From Shewanella khirikhana (lineage in GTDB: Bacteria; Pseudomonadota; Gammaproteobacteria; Enterobacterales; Shewanellaceae): a DNA stretch of 64,000 nucleotides. Positions 32,655-41,737 of this stretch are shown here, piece after piece. Below the pieces are notes generated by a model. That model worked only from the letters and a program-made list of their open reading frames with translations, was not told where the DNA came from and did no database searches. The translations under genes were made by a program, and so were the position numbers. How positions within the stretch are numbered: the first letter of the stretch is position 1; each line of letters opens with the position of its first letter. Location of the stretch: NCBI RefSeq assembly GCF_003957745.1, contig NZ_CP020373.1, positions 4,028,501 through 4,092,500 on the forward strand. Reading direction: 5' to 3'.

Positions 32655-33224
32655 TTACTTCCAGGCACCGTTTTCGGCGCCACGATAGGCAACGCGCTCA
32701 CGGTAGATGCTGGAAACGATTTCCGCGTCACCGGCCAGCAGCGCCTTGGTGGAGCAGAGCTCGGCACACATGGGCAGCTTGCCTTCGGCGATACGGTTGG
32801 CGCCATATTTCTCGCGCTCGGCCTCGGAGAAGTTCTCCTCTGGGCCACCGGCACAGAAGGTGCACTTGTCCATTTTGCCGCGACTGCCAAAGGCACCCTT
32901 TTTCGGGAACTGAGGCGCGCCAAACGGACAGGCATACAGGCAGTAGCCACAGCCGATACAGGTGTCCTTGTCGTGCAGCACTATGCCTTCTTCGGTCTTG
33001 TAGAAGCAGTTGGCCGGACACACCGCCATGCAGGGGGCGTCGGAGCAGTGCATGCACGCCACCGAGATGGACGCTTCACCGGGCTCACCGTCTTTGATGG
33101 TGACCACGCGGCGGCGCTGGATACCCCACTCGAGGGCGGAGTCGTTTTCGTTTTTACAGGCGGTGACGCAGCCGTTGCACTCGATGCAGCGCTTGGTGTC
33201 ACACAAAAATTTCATTGTAGCCAT
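32655..33224 (-). CDS. fdhB: formate dehydrogenase iron-sulfur subunit (set 2)
   Basis: 189 residues with four 4Fe-4S cluster motifs (CDTKRCIECNGCVTACK, CMHCSDAPCMAVCP, CIGCGYCLYACPFG, CTFCAGG plus a late Cys pair). It relays electrons from FdhA to the cytochrome b subunit and has no signal of its own, so it is co-exported with the TAT-bearing FdhA. It is nearly identical in sequence to the set 1 copy, differing mainly at the C terminus (AYRGAENGAWK). An AGGAG site precedes the ATG. Confidence 0.95.
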   Translation of the reverse strand: MATMKFLCDTKRCIECNGCVTACKNENDSALEWGIQRRRVVTIKDGEPGEASISVACMHCSDAPCMAVCPANCFYKTEEGIVLHDKDTCIGCGYCLYACPFGAPQFPKKGAFGSRGKMDKCTFCAGGPEENFSEAEREKYGANRIAEGKLPMCAELCSTKALLAGDAEIVSSIYRERVAYRGAENGAWK

Positions 33225-33251
33225 AATGACTTATCTCCTCGATTACCGCGC

Positions 33252-36125
33252 TTAGGCCTTAGCTATCTGACACAGGGACACCTTGGTCTCCTGCATCTGG
33301 GTTACAGGGTCGTAACCGTAGGTCAGCGCGGTGTTGGCAGACTCACCCACCACGTAGGGCTTGGTGCTTATGCCACCGGATTCGGGGTATTGCAGGTCTT
33401 CGCCATGCATCACACCGGCAAAGTGGTAAGGCATAAAGGTCACGCCCGGGTTCACCCTTGGGGTCACCATGGCCTTGATGCGAATACGTCCACCCTCGGC
33501 GCCTTCCAGCCACACGGTATCGCCGTTGCGAATACCACGGTCGGCGGCATCGGCCGGGTTGATTTCAACAAACATCTCTTGTTGCAGCTCAGCCAGCCAT
33601 GGGTTGGAGCGGGACTCTTCACCACCACCTTCGTATTCCACCAGACGACCTGAGGTCATGATCAGCGGATACTTCTTGTCGAGGTTGTCGGCTACTACCT
33701 TGTCCTGAATGGTCTTGAACAGGGTGGGCAGACGGTGCACCTGCATGTCATCGTGGGTTGGGTACTTGGCAATCAGATCGCGACGCGCGGTGTACAGTGG
33801 CTCACGGTGAGTCGGGATCTCATCCGGGAAGGTCCACACGCGGCAGCGGGCCTTGGCGTTACCGTAAGGCACCATGTTGTGGGCCAGGGCCACACGCACA
33901 ATGCCGCCGCCAAGGTCGGTCGACCAGGTACGGCCTTCGGCGAGTTTCTTCTCGTCTTCGGTCAGTTCATCCCACCAGCCAAGCTGCTTGAGCATGTCGG
34001 CGGAAAACTCTGGGTAGCCGTCCTGAATGTCGGCATCCTTGGAGAAAGAGCCATCGGCCAGCAGGCTTTCGCCCTGATATTCCACCCCGAAGCGGGCACG
34101 GAAGTTACCACCACCCTGATTCACGTTCATGCCGGTGCGGTAGAGGATTTGGGTGCCTGGGTGCTTCTGCTCCGGCAGACCCCAACATGGCCATGGCAGA
34201 CCATAGGTTTCGCCCTTGTTGACGCCACCGGCGGCTTCGAGGGTTTCGTTGGAGAAGTCGCCCCAGTTCATGGTGTGGGCCTTGATACGCTCTGGCGACC
34301 AACCTGTGTAACCGATAGAACGCATGCCGCGGGCATACTCGCGCATAACGCTTTCAGGCACTGGGCGGTTGTTCTTCACTTCGATATTTTTGGTCCAGAC
34401 ATCGGCAATGCCAACGTGTTTGGCCAGCAGGTACATGATTTCCATGTCGCGCTTGGAGTCGAACATAGGCTCAACCACTTGCTGACGCCACTGGGCGCTG
34501 CGACCTGAGTTGTTGACCGAGCCTTCACCTTCGAACACGGTGGCAGCAGGCAGCAGGTACACGCCATCGGTGCGGCGATGCAGTACACCGGCAATGGTTG
34601 GGTAAGGGTCAACCACGACCACGGTTTCCAGCTTGTCGAGCGCGTCACGCACTTCCATCTGACGGGTTTCGGTGTTCACCGACTGACCCCAGAAGAAGGC
34701 CAGACGCAGGTTGTCTTTCTGAGCCAGCTTGGCCTTGTCTTCCAGCACACCGTCGTGCCAGCGCGAGCAAGGAATACCCGGGGTGGTCATAGGGTCACGG
34801 CCGAGGTACTGCTTGGCATCGAAACGGGCTTTCACCTGATCGAACGGCAGATCCCATACGCGGGACCAGTGCTGCCAGGCACCTGTGGTCACGCCGTAGT
34901 AACCGGGCAGGTTGTCGAACAGCAGGCCCATGTCGGTGGCGCCCTGCACGTTGTCGTGGCCACGGAAAATGTTGGTACCGCCGCCCTGGATCCCCATGTT
35001 GCCGAGGATCAGCTGCAGAATGGAGTAAATACGGGTGTTGGCGTTACCCACTGTGTGCTGGGTACCACCCATACACCAAATTACGGTGCCGGGCTTGTGC
35101 TCGGCCATATGCTTGGCGGCCTTGTACACGGCTTCTTTGGAAACGCCGGTGACGTTTTCCACTTCATCCGGAGTCCAGCGCTTCACTTCTTCACGGATTT
35201 TCTCGATGCCGAACACGCGCTGGCGGATAAACTCTTTATCTTCCCAGCCGTTTTCGAAGATGTGCCACATCAGACCGTATACCAGCGGAATGTCGGTACC
35301 GGGGCGCAGTGGCAGGTGCACATGGGCGTGGGCCGCAGTGCGTGAGAAACGTGGGTCAGCCACGGTAATGGTGGCACCGCGCTCTTTGGCGGTAAGGATA
35401 TGTTGCATCGCCACCGGGTGCGCCTCGGCAGGGTTGGCACCAATCAGGAAGATATTTTTGGCGTTGCGAATATCGTTGAATGAGTTGGTTTGCGCACCAT
35501 AGCCCCAGGTGTTGGCCACACCGGCTACGGTGGTAGAGTGACAAATACGGGCCGAGTGGTCGACGTTGTTGGTACCCCACATGGCGGCCAGCTTGCGGTA
35601 CATGTAGGCCGCTTCGTTGGAGAACTTGGCGCTGCCCATGAAGTACACTGAGTCTGAACCGGATTCTTCGCGGATTTTCAGCATCTTGTCGCCGATTTCG
35701 CTGACAGCTTGTTCCCAGCTCAGCTTCTTCCACTTACCGCCTTCAAGCTTCATTGGGTATTTCACCCGCTTGTCGGAATGGGTGTGGTAACGCAGCGCGG
35801 CACCCTTGGCACAGTGGCCACCGGCGTTGAAAGGGTGGTCGAAGGCGGGTTCATGGCCAGTCCAGACACCATTTTGTACTTCGGCATACAGACCACAGCC
35901 CACGGCACAGGCGCTACACACGGTACGCTTGATTTCGATAGGTGCATTGTGGGGTACAGAAACGGTTTTGGCTTCGGCGCGGCGGATCATGCCGGTACCC
36001 AGCATAGAGGCGGCGGCGATACCACCGGTAGCAATACCGGCCGTTTTCATAAATTGACGGCGGCTCATGCCCAGTGGCTTGGCCTCGGCCTTGGCGGCGA
36101 CGTCAGATTTGCGGGTCAGTTTCAT
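33252..36125 (-). CDS. fdhA: formate dehydrogenase catalytic subunit (set 2)
   Basis: 957 residues. The twin-arginine signal is SRRQFMK within residues 20-27. One 4Fe-4S cluster uses Cys at about 70, 73, 77 and 105 (CSACAVGC..GGHCAKG). The metal ligand is Cys195 in ARICHSTTVAG; the codon is TGT, so this is a Cys form rather than selenocysteine. The molybdopterin-guanine-dinucleotide domains follow (GANPAEAHPVAMQ, GQSVNTETRQ, GGGEESRSNPWL). It oxidises formate to CO2 in the periplasm. The ATG at 36125 has an AAGGAG site; the GTG just upstream is less likely. Confidence 0.95.
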   Translation of the reverse strand: MKLTRKSDVAAKAEAKPLGMSRRQFMKTAGIATGGIAAASMLGTGMIRRAEAKTVSVPHNAPIEIKRTVCSACAVGCGLYAEVQNGVWTGHEPAFDHPFNAGGHCAKGAALRYHTHSDKRVKYPMKLEGGKWKKLSWEQAVSEIGDKMLKIREESGSDSVYFMGSAKFSNEAAYMYRKLAAMWGTNNVDHSARICHSTTVAGVANTWGYGAQTNSFNDIRNAKNIFLIGANPAEAHPVAMQHILTAKERGATITVADPRFSRTAAHAHVHLPLRPGTDIPLVYGLMWHIFENGWEDKEFIRQRVFGIEKIREEVKRWTPDEVENVTGVSKEAVYKAAKHMAEHKPGTVIWCMGGTQHTVGNANTRIYSILQLILGNMGIQGGGTNIFRGHDNVQGATDMGLLFDNLPGYYGVTTGAWQHWSRVWDLPFDQVKARFDAKQYLGRDPMTTPGIPCSRWHDGVLEDKAKLAQKDNLRLAFFWGQSVNTETRQMEVRDALDKLETVVVVDPYPTIAGVLHRRTDGVYLLPAATVFEGEGSVNNSGRSAQWRQQVVEPMFDSKRDMEIMYLLAKHVGIADVWTKNIEVKNNRPVPESVMREYARGMRSIGYTGWSPERIKAHTMNWGDFSNETLEAAGGVNKGETYGLPWPCWGLPEQKHPGTQILYRTGMNVNQGGGNFRARFGVEYQGESLLADGSFSKDADIQDGYPEFSADMLKQLGWWDELTEDEKKLAEGRTWSTDLGGGIVRVALAHNMVPYGNAKARCRVWTFPDEIPTHREPLYTARRDLIAKYPTHDDMQVHRLPTLFKTIQDKVVADNLDKKYPLIMTSGRLVEYEGGGEESRSNPWLAELQQEMFVEINPADAADRGIRNGDTVWLEGAEGGRIRIKAMVTPRVNPGVTFMPYHFAGVMHGEDLQYPESGGISTKPYVVGESANTALTYGYDPVTQMQETKVSLCQIAKA

Positions 36126-36137
36126 CACTGTCTCCTT

Positions 36138-36332
36138 TTACTCGCCGCGTAAGCTGGCGTAATAACGGCGGATATGATCAGTCTCGCGATAGCCCTGATC
36201 GGCTGTTTCAGCATGCTCAACGGGCTTGGCGACTGCTGTGCCCGTGGCTGCCACCGCCACACCGGCAACGCTGCCCACGGCCATGGCCTTGAGAAACGCC
36301 CTGCGCTCTGCGCTGGAAGGGGTTGCTTTCAT
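36138..36332 (-). CDS. small twin-arginine signal protein of the fdh operon (set 2)
   Basis: 64 residues with a TAT-like leader (AERRAFLKAMAVGSVAGVAVAATG) followed by a short polar tail (QGYRETDHIRRYYASLRGE). It belongs to the formate-dehydrogenase-region TAT-leader proteins that precede fdhA in Shewanella and relatives; function unproven. The ATG at 36330-36332 has an AGGAG site, with a 17-base palindrome (GGTTAGCC, C, GGCTAACC, 36348-36364) a little upstream. It is first in the second fdh operon, so the operon promoter should lie between 36340 and 36700. Confidence 0.8.
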   Translation of the reverse strand: MKATPSSAERRAFLKAMAVGSVAGVAVAATGTAVAKPVEHAETADQGYRETDHIRRYYASLRGE

Positions 36333-36757
36333 ACTTGCTCCTGAGTTGGTTAGCCCGGCTAACCGACCTTTGTTAACAAAAAGCACGACTATTGTTATTA
36401 AACCCATTTTTATTAATGGGTTAGCTGAATTTCGCCGCCACTGTAGCCGCGCGCGTGCGCCCAGGAATTGATCTGGCGCAGTGTTCGCGCCGCCTGCTGC
36501 GGCTCACGGGTTGGATTTGTTAACAAGTGCAAAAAACCGCACGAAATGCGAAGCTGTAACCCTTTGATACAACAAAGATAAACAGTTAAATTTGTGACAT
36601 TTTTGTGCAATTGAGCCGTAAGAGGACACAGGGCAAATAACGCCGGCAACCGTTGCAGAACGGCGACCCTGCGAGGTGAGATGAGCGAATACAGCCGCTG
36701 AGAAAAAGGCATAAAAAAGCCCAGTCAACACTGGGCTTTTTCATTTTAAGGACGCTA
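36333..36757. promoter_or_regulatory. upstream region of the second fdh operon
   Basis: This stretch of about 425 bases has no recognised gene. It holds the 17-base palindrome at 36348-36364, the perfect palindrome TTTGTTAACAAA (36369-36380), AACCCATT/AATGGGTT (36401-36422), and a second TTGTTAACAA (36517-36526). The operon promoter is expected here. TTGTTAACAA resembles an ArcA-type TGTTAA element on both strands, but that is inference. A terminator hairpin sits at its right end (36714-36741). Confidence 0.5.
36714..36741. terminator. terminator, outer copy of a duplicated unit
   Basis: AAAAAGCCCAGT, loop CAAC, ACTGGGCTTTTT. It is nearly the same as the hairpin at 36828-36855, so the unit of fdhC tail plus hairpin occurs twice. 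Confidence 0.8.
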
Positions 36758-36820
36758 TCAGTCTTTATATTTCAGGCTGCCATTGGCCTTGATTTCGTCG
36801 TACCAGAGGTTGTGGTGCCG
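36758..36820 (-). pseudogene. duplicated fragment of the fdhC C terminus
   Basis: 63 bases read on the minus strand as 20 residues and a stop, RHHNLWYDEIKANGSLKYKD, identical over 19 residues (all but the first Arg) to the end of the intact set 1 FdhC 115 bases away. There is no start codon and no upstream coding frame, so it is a fragment, probably formed by unequal exchange or slippage of a unit that also contains the terminator hairpin. Confidence 0.85.
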
Positions 36821-36827
36821 ATTGTGC

Positions 36828-36855
36828 AAAAGGCCCAGTCAAAACTGGGCCTTTT
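36828..36855. terminator. terminator of the first fdh set (inner copy)
   Basis: AAAAGGCCCAGT, loop CAAA, ACTGGGCCTTTT. It lies 17 bases beyond the set 1 fdhC stop codon in minus orientation. Confidence 0.85.
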
Positions 36856-36872
36856 CAGCAATGGACTAAACG

Positions 36873-37889
36873 TCAGTCCTTATATTTCAGGCTGCCATTG
36901 GCTTTGATTTCATCGTACCAGAGGTTGTGGTGCTGGATAGCCCAGTTTTCATCACAGTAACCGGACTTCATACACTCCATACCACCTTCACTGAGCACGG
37001 TCGCCATCCAGATATGGACGATAGTGAAGGCAATAATGATGATGGCACTGATGGCGTGGATCAGCAGGGCGGCCATTGAGGCTTCCCGTGGCAGATCCAA
37101 GCCTGGCAACACCAGCATCACCCCGGTCACGCTGATAAACAGACCGAAAATGGTCAGGGTCCAGAACCACATCTTCTCACCGGCATTGGCAAAGCCACTG
37201 TCGGGGTGCTTGCCCTTGAAGGGACCGAAGTTGATGTAGCCACCCACCAGCAGGAACCACTTAAGGTCGTACAGCTTGAAGGTTTGCAGCGGCATCCACT
37301 TCACCACGCACAGGGCCCAGGCCAGAATGAACACAGGCCCGGCAAAGTCGTGCACTGTCTTGCTGCCGTAAATCAGCGATGCCCACAGGCCCGCCCCTAC
37401 GTATGGCTCAAGCACATGGCGACCGAGCATGATGGTCAAACCGGTGAAGATAAGCAGCATACAGGCAATGGCCATCACCCAGTGGATCCACAGATCCGCC
37501 TTGCTCCAGCGGGCCACCAGCTTGCCCGAGAAGCCGTGGTGCAGCTTCGAGGGACCGTTGACCAGATAGAACAGCAGGAAGGCACCGAACACACCCACCA
37601 CGGCAAAGCCCATGACAGGGGTCAGGTACTGGTTGCGGACTTCTTTGCCCTGATTACCGGCCACGTTAATCAGCACGCCGGCTTCGACGCCCTGGGCCGT
37701 GGTGTAACCGGATTCACCGGCCTTCACCGCGCGCCACAGATCGGCATCGCTGGTCTTGGCGGCTTGCTGCTGGCTGGATTGCTCATCGGCGGCAAAGGCT
37801 CCAGAAACGGAACCCAGCGCCAGCGCAATCGCCAACAAGGCCACAGACCAGATCTGCTGCAACGACTTGTTGAACGCTTTGGATAACAT
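36873..37889 (-). CDS. fdhC: formate dehydrogenase cytochrome b subunit (set 1)
   Basis: 338 residues, signal-like N terminus (VALLAIALALGSVSGAFA), then a periplasmic segment longer than in set 2 and four membrane helices with His candidates (WSKADLWIHWVMAIACM and HAISAIIIIAFTIVHIWMA). The C terminus (HHNLWYDEIKANGSLKYKD) is the sequence duplicated in the fragment at 36758. The ATG at 37887-37889 has an AAAGGAG site; longer in-frame starts lack one. It is the last gene of the first set. Confidence 0.93.
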   Translation of the reverse strand: MLSKAFNKSLQQIWSVALLAIALALGSVSGAFAADEQSSQQQAAKTSDADLWRAVKAGESGYTTAQGVEAGVLINVAGNQGKEVRNQYLTPVMGFAVVGVFGAFLLFYLVNGPSKLHHGFSGKLVARWSKADLWIHWVMAIACMLLIFTGLTIMLGRHVLEPYVGAGLWASLIYGSKTVHDFAGPVFILAWALCVVKWMPLQTFKLYDLKWFLLVGGYINFGPFKGKHPDSGFANAGEKMWFWTLTIFGLFISVTGVMLVLPGLDLPREASMAALLIHAISAIIIIAFTIVHIWMATVLSEGGMECMKSGYCDENWAIQHHNLWYDEIKANGSLKYKD

Positions 37890-37950
37890 TTTCACTCCTT
37901 TAGCGGCGACGAACTCAGGCATAAGCCGATTTCGCCGCCACAGCTTGGCC

Positions 37951-38547
37951 TCAGTTAATCTCACCAGTCTGAGGGTTGTAACCCCAGATCATGTTGGGAT
38001 TGCCACGGGCGGCCATGCGCTCACGGTAGATGTTGGATACCACTTCAGCATCACCGGCGAGCAGGGCCTTGGTGGCACACAGCTCGGCGCACATGGGCAG
38101 CTTGCCCTCGGCGATACGGTTGGCACCGTACTTCTTACGCTCGGCCTCGGAGAAGTTCTCCTCCGGACCACCGGCGCAGAAGGTGCACTTGTCCATCTTG
38201 CCGCGACTGCCAAAGGCGGTCTTTTTCGGGAACTGCGGCGCACCGAAAGGACAGGCGTAGAAGCAGTAGCCACAACCGATACAGGTATCTTTGTTGTGCA
38301 GTACTATGCCGTCTTCGGTCTTGTAGAAGCAGTTCGCCGGGCACACCGCCATACAGGGGGCGTCGGTACAGTGCATACAGGCAACCGAGATTGAGGCCTC
38401 GCCGGGTTCACCATCACGGATGGTGACTACGCGGCGACGCTGGATACCCCACTCGAGGGCGGAGTCGTTTTCGTTCTTACAGGCGGTGACACAACCGTTA
38501 CACTCGATGCAGCGCTTGGTGTCACACAAAAATTTCATGACTGCCAT
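37951..38547 (-). CDS. fdhB: formate dehydrogenase iron-sulfur subunit (set 1)
   Basis: 198 residues with the same four 4Fe-4S motifs as the set 2 copy (CDTKRCIECNGCVTACK, CMHCTDAPCMAVCP, CIGCGYCFYACPFG, CTFCAGG). The C-terminal tail differs (NPNMIWGYNPQTGEIN). It carries electrons from FdhA to FdhC in the periplasm-facing complex. AGGAGAAAGCC precedes the start. The high identity of the two FdhB copies contrasts with the less similar FdhC copies, consistent with an old operon duplication under different constraints. Confidence 0.95.
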   Translation of the reverse strand: MAVMKFLCDTKRCIECNGCVTACKNENDSALEWGIQRRRVVTIRDGEPGEASISVACMHCTDAPCMAVCPANCFYKTEDGIVLHNKDTCIGCGYCFYACPFGAPQFPKKTAFGSRGKMDKCTFCAGGPEENFSEAERKKYGANRIAEGKLPMCAELCATKALLAGDAEVVSNIYRERMAARGNPNMIWGYNPQTGEIN

Positions 38548-38574
38548 AATGGCTTTCTCCTCATCAAGTTACGG

Positions 38575-41424
38575 TCAGGCTTTGGTGATTTGACACAGGC
38601 TGGACTTGGTTTCCTGCATCTGAGTCACAGGGTCATAACCATAGGTCAGCACAGTGTTGGCAGATTCACCCTGTACGTAAGGCACTGTGCCTTCAGGATA
38701 ATTCTTAACCAGGCTCTCACCTTCAAAGATGCCCGCAAAGTGATATGGCATGAAGCATTCACCGGCAATCACCCTTGGGGTCACCATGGCTTTAACGGTG
38801 ATCACGGCGCCTTCAGGGCCATGTACCTTCACGTCATCGCCATCGCGGATACCGCGGTCAGCAGCATCGGCAGGGTTGATTTCGATAAACATTTCCTGCT
38901 GCAGCTCTGCCAGCCATGGGTTGGAGCGGGTTTCTTCACCACCACCTTCGTATTCCACCAGACGGCCTGAGGTCAGTGCCAGTGGGAAGTCCTTCGCGAA
39001 GTCCTTCTCCTGGATTGACTTGTACAGGGTTGGCAGACGGTGAACCATACGGTCATCGTAAGTGGGGTACTTGGCCACGAGGTCGCGACGCGGGGTGTAC
39101 AGCGGCTCGCGGTGCAGTGGGATATCGTCCGGGAAGTTCCACACGATACAACGGGCCTTGGCGTTACCGTAAGGAATACAACCGTGCTTGATGGCTACGC
39201 GCTGGATACCGCCGGACACGTCGGTCTTCCAGTTCTTGCCTTCGGCGAATTTCTTCTCTTCTTCGGTCAGGTCGTCCCACCAGCCCAGCTGCTTGAGCAT
39301 GTCGGCGGTAAACTCGGGGTAACCGTCCTGAATTTCAGCGCCCTTGGAGTAGGTGCCTTCGGCCAGGATGTTGTTGCCGTCGTGCTCCACACCGAAGCGG
39401 GCACGGAAGTTACCACCACCGAAGCGCACTTCGCGGTCGGTACGGTAGAGGATTTGGGTGCCGGGGTGTTTCATCTCGGCAGTGCCCCAACATGGCCATG
39501 GCAGACCGTAGGTTTCACCCTTGGCTGGGCCGCCGGGTGCTTCGAGGCTGTTCACATCGAAGGTGCCCCAGTTTTGCTGGTGCATCTTGATACGCTCAGG
39601 GCTCTGACCTGTGTAACCAATGGTCCACATGCCGCGGTTGAATTCGCGGGTCACATCTTCCACCAGCGGCTCATCGCCGTTGACCTGAATGTGCTTACAG
39701 AATTCTTTTTCAACGCCCCACTTCTTGGCCAGCTTGTACATGATCACGTGGTCAGGCAGGGATTCGAACAGTGGCTCGATAACCCGATCACGCCACTGCA
39801 GCGAGCGGTTAGAGGCGGTCACAGAACCATAGGTTTCGAACTGGGTCGCGGCAGGCAGCAGGTACACGCCGTCGGTGCGCTGGTGCATTACACCGGCCAT
39901 GGTTGGGAAGGGGTCAACCACCACCACATTGTCCATCTTGTTCAGTGCTTCACGCACTTCACGGCCACGGGTTTCGGTGTTGACCGACTGACCCCAGAAG
40001 AAGGCCAGACGAATGTTGTCTTTCTGGGCAATCTTGGTCTTGTCTTCCAGCACGCCGTCGTGCCAGCGAGAGCAAGGAATACCGGGTGTGGTCTGTGGCT
40101 TCTTGCCCATGTACTCGCCCTGGTCGAAACGACCGGCAACCCAGGCAGGATCCAGATCCCACACGTTACTCCAGTGGCCCCAGGCGCCTGATGTCAGGCC
40201 GTAGTAGCCAGGCAGGTTGTCGAACAGCAGACCGAAGTCGGTGGCGCCCTGTACGTTATCGTGACCACGGAAGATGTTGGTACCACCACCGGACACGCCC
40301 ATGTTACCCAGCGCCAGCTGCAGAATGCAGTAAGCACGGGTGTTGGCGTTACCTACGTGGTGCTGGGTACCACCCATACACCAAACGATGGTGCCAGGCT
40401 TGTGCTCGGCCATCATCTTGGCCACGCGGTACATCTGAGCCTTGGGCACGCCCACCACGTGTTCCACTTCTTCCGGCGTCCAGCGCTTCACTTCGTCCTG
40501 AATACGTTCCATGCCGTACACACGTGACTTGATGAAGGCTTCATCGTGCCAGCCGTTTTCGAAGATATGCCACAGCAGGCCGTAGATGAAGGGGATGTCG
40601 GTACCGGGACGGATATGCACGTACTCGTCAGACTTGGCTGCAGTACGGGTGAAACGTGGGTCAACCACAATGATCTTGGCGCCGCGCTCTTTACCTGTGA
40701 GCACGTGCTGCATGGCAACTGGGTGCGCTTCGGTTGGGTTGGAGCCGATAAACAGCATGCACTTGGAGTTGCGCATGTCGTTGAAGGAGTTGGTTTGCGC
40801 ACCATAGCCCCAGGTGTTAGCCACACCGGCTACAGTGGTAGAGTGACAAATACGGGCAGAGTGGTCGACGTTGTTGGTGCCCCACATGGCTGCCAGTTTG
40901 CGGTACAGGTAAGACTGTTCGTTGGAGAACTTGGCCGAGCCCATGAAGTACACGGAATCGGGGCCTGACTCTTCGCGGATTTTCAGCATTTTATCGCCGA
41001 TTTCGTTGATAGCCTGATCCCAGCTCAGTTTCTTCCACTTACCGCCTTCAAGTTTCATTGGGTACTTGAGACGCTTTTCACCGTGGCCGTGTTCACGCAG
41101 AGAGGCACCCTTGGCACAGTGGCCGCCCTGGTTGAATGGGTGGTCGAAGGCTGGCTCCTGACCGGTCCAAACGCCGTTTTGCACTTCGGCATAGATACCG
41201 CAGCCAACGGAGCAGTGAGAACAAATGGTGCGCTTCACTTCGGTAGGCGCATCGTGTGGCACGTCTTTGGCCTCGGCGCGGCGCATCATGCCGGTACCCA
41301 GCATGGAAGCAGCGGCGATACCACCTGTAGCAAAACCGGCAGACTTGAGGAACTGACGGCGATTCATGCCGAAGCGGGGCTTTTCAGCCTGACGGGCCTC
41401 GGTGGAGGTGCGGGTCAATCGCAT
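38575..41424 (-). CDS. fdhA: formate dehydrogenase catalytic subunit (set 1)
   Basis: 949 residues. The twin-arginine motif is NRRQFLK (21-27). The 4Fe-4S ligands are Cys68, 71, 75 and 103. The molybdenum or tungsten ligand is Cys193 (ARICHSTTVAG). It has the same length and domain order as the set 2 protein and many identical blocks (KFSNEQSYLYRKLAAMWGTNNVDHS), but its C-terminal third differs in several loops. Formate oxidation in the periplasm is expected. It follows a TAT-leader gene and precedes fdhB and fdhC. Confidence 0.95.
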   Translation of the reverse strand: MRLTRTSTEARQAEKPRFGMNRRQFLKSAGFATGGIAAASMLGTGMMRRAEAKDVPHDAPTEVKRTICSHCSVGCGIYAEVQNGVWTGQEPAFDHPFNQGGHCAKGASLREHGHGEKRLKYPMKLEGGKWKKLSWDQAINEIGDKMLKIREESGPDSVYFMGSAKFSNEQSYLYRKLAAMWGTNNVDHSARICHSTTVAGVANTWGYGAQTNSFNDMRNSKCMLFIGSNPTEAHPVAMQHVLTGKERGAKIIVVDPRFTRTAAKSDEYVHIRPGTDIPFIYGLLWHIFENGWHDEAFIKSRVYGMERIQDEVKRWTPEEVEHVVGVPKAQMYRVAKMMAEHKPGTIVWCMGGTQHHVGNANTRAYCILQLALGNMGVSGGGTNIFRGHDNVQGATDFGLLFDNLPGYYGLTSGAWGHWSNVWDLDPAWVAGRFDQGEYMGKKPQTTPGIPCSRWHDGVLEDKTKIAQKDNIRLAFFWGQSVNTETRGREVREALNKMDNVVVVDPFPTMAGVMHQRTDGVYLLPAATQFETYGSVTASNRSLQWRDRVIEPLFESLPDHVIMYKLAKKWGVEKEFCKHIQVNGDEPLVEDVTREFNRGMWTIGYTGQSPERIKMHQQNWGTFDVNSLEAPGGPAKGETYGLPWPCWGTAEMKHPGTQILYRTDREVRFGGGNFRARFGVEHDGNNILAEGTYSKGAEIQDGYPEFTADMLKQLGWWDDLTEEEKKFAEGKNWKTDVSGGIQRVAIKHGCIPYGNAKARCIVWNFPDDIPLHREPLYTPRRDLVAKYPTYDDRMVHRLPTLYKSIQEKDFAKDFPLALTSGRLVEYEGGGEETRSNPWLAELQQEMFIEINPADAADRGIRDGDDVKVHGPEGAVITVKAMVTPRVIAGECFMPYHFAGIFEGESLVKNYPEGTVPYVQGESANTVLTYGYDPVTQMQETKSSLCQITKA

Positions 41425-41459
41425 CTTAATCTCCTTGGTTTAAGTTAATGCCCGGCTGC

Positions 41460-41657
41460 TCAGTTGCGCAGGGTGGCGTAGTAATTGCGGATATGTTCTG
41501 TCTCGCGGTACTTATCGCTTTGCTCTTCTGGCGCGGCCTCGGTTGGGGCTGCAGCAGCGGCACTACCGGCTACAGTGGCTGCGGCAACCGCACCACCGCC
41601 AATGGCAAGCGCCTTAAGCAGTTCACGACGACTCATTTCGGAAGCTGGCTTCTTCAT
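41460..41657 (-). CDS. small twin-arginine signal protein of the fdh operon (set 1)
   Basis: 65 residues: SRRELLKALAIGGGAVAAATVAGSAAAA is a TAT-type leader, followed by a short tail (DKYRETEHIRNYYATLRN) whose YRETEHIRNYYATLR part matches the set 2 partner (YRETDHIRRYYASLR). An AAGGAG site precedes the ATG. It lies between the TorD-like chaperone and fdhA. A role in FdhA export or assembly is plausible but unproven. Confidence 0.82.
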   Translation of the reverse strand: MKKPASEMSRRELLKALAIGGGAVAAATVAGSAAAAAPTEAAPEEQSDKYRETEHIRNYYATLRN

Positions 41658-41737
41658 GTTGTCTCCTTGTTGTTATCAAATCCGGCCAACGCCGGCTGTT
41701 TGGTTGGCGGCCGAAGCCGCCTGTTTACTGTTAACCC

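Noticed and set aside
32634..35345. Long open frames on the plus strand opposite the fdh genes
   Set aside because: They are antisense to strongly conserved FdhA, FdhB and FdhC sequences, have no ribosome-binding sites or family motifs, and arise from the GC-rich codon usage.
36413..36712. A possible 99-residue protein upstream of the second fdh operon
   Set aside because: No ribosome-binding site or recognisable domain, and it lies in the expected promoter region; part of it (..SWAHARGYSGG) looks coding-like but not enough to call.
33252..41424. Selenocysteine in the FdhA proteins
   Set aside because: The metal-ligand position is a TGT Cys codon in both copies (ARICHS) and no in-frame TGA occurs there.
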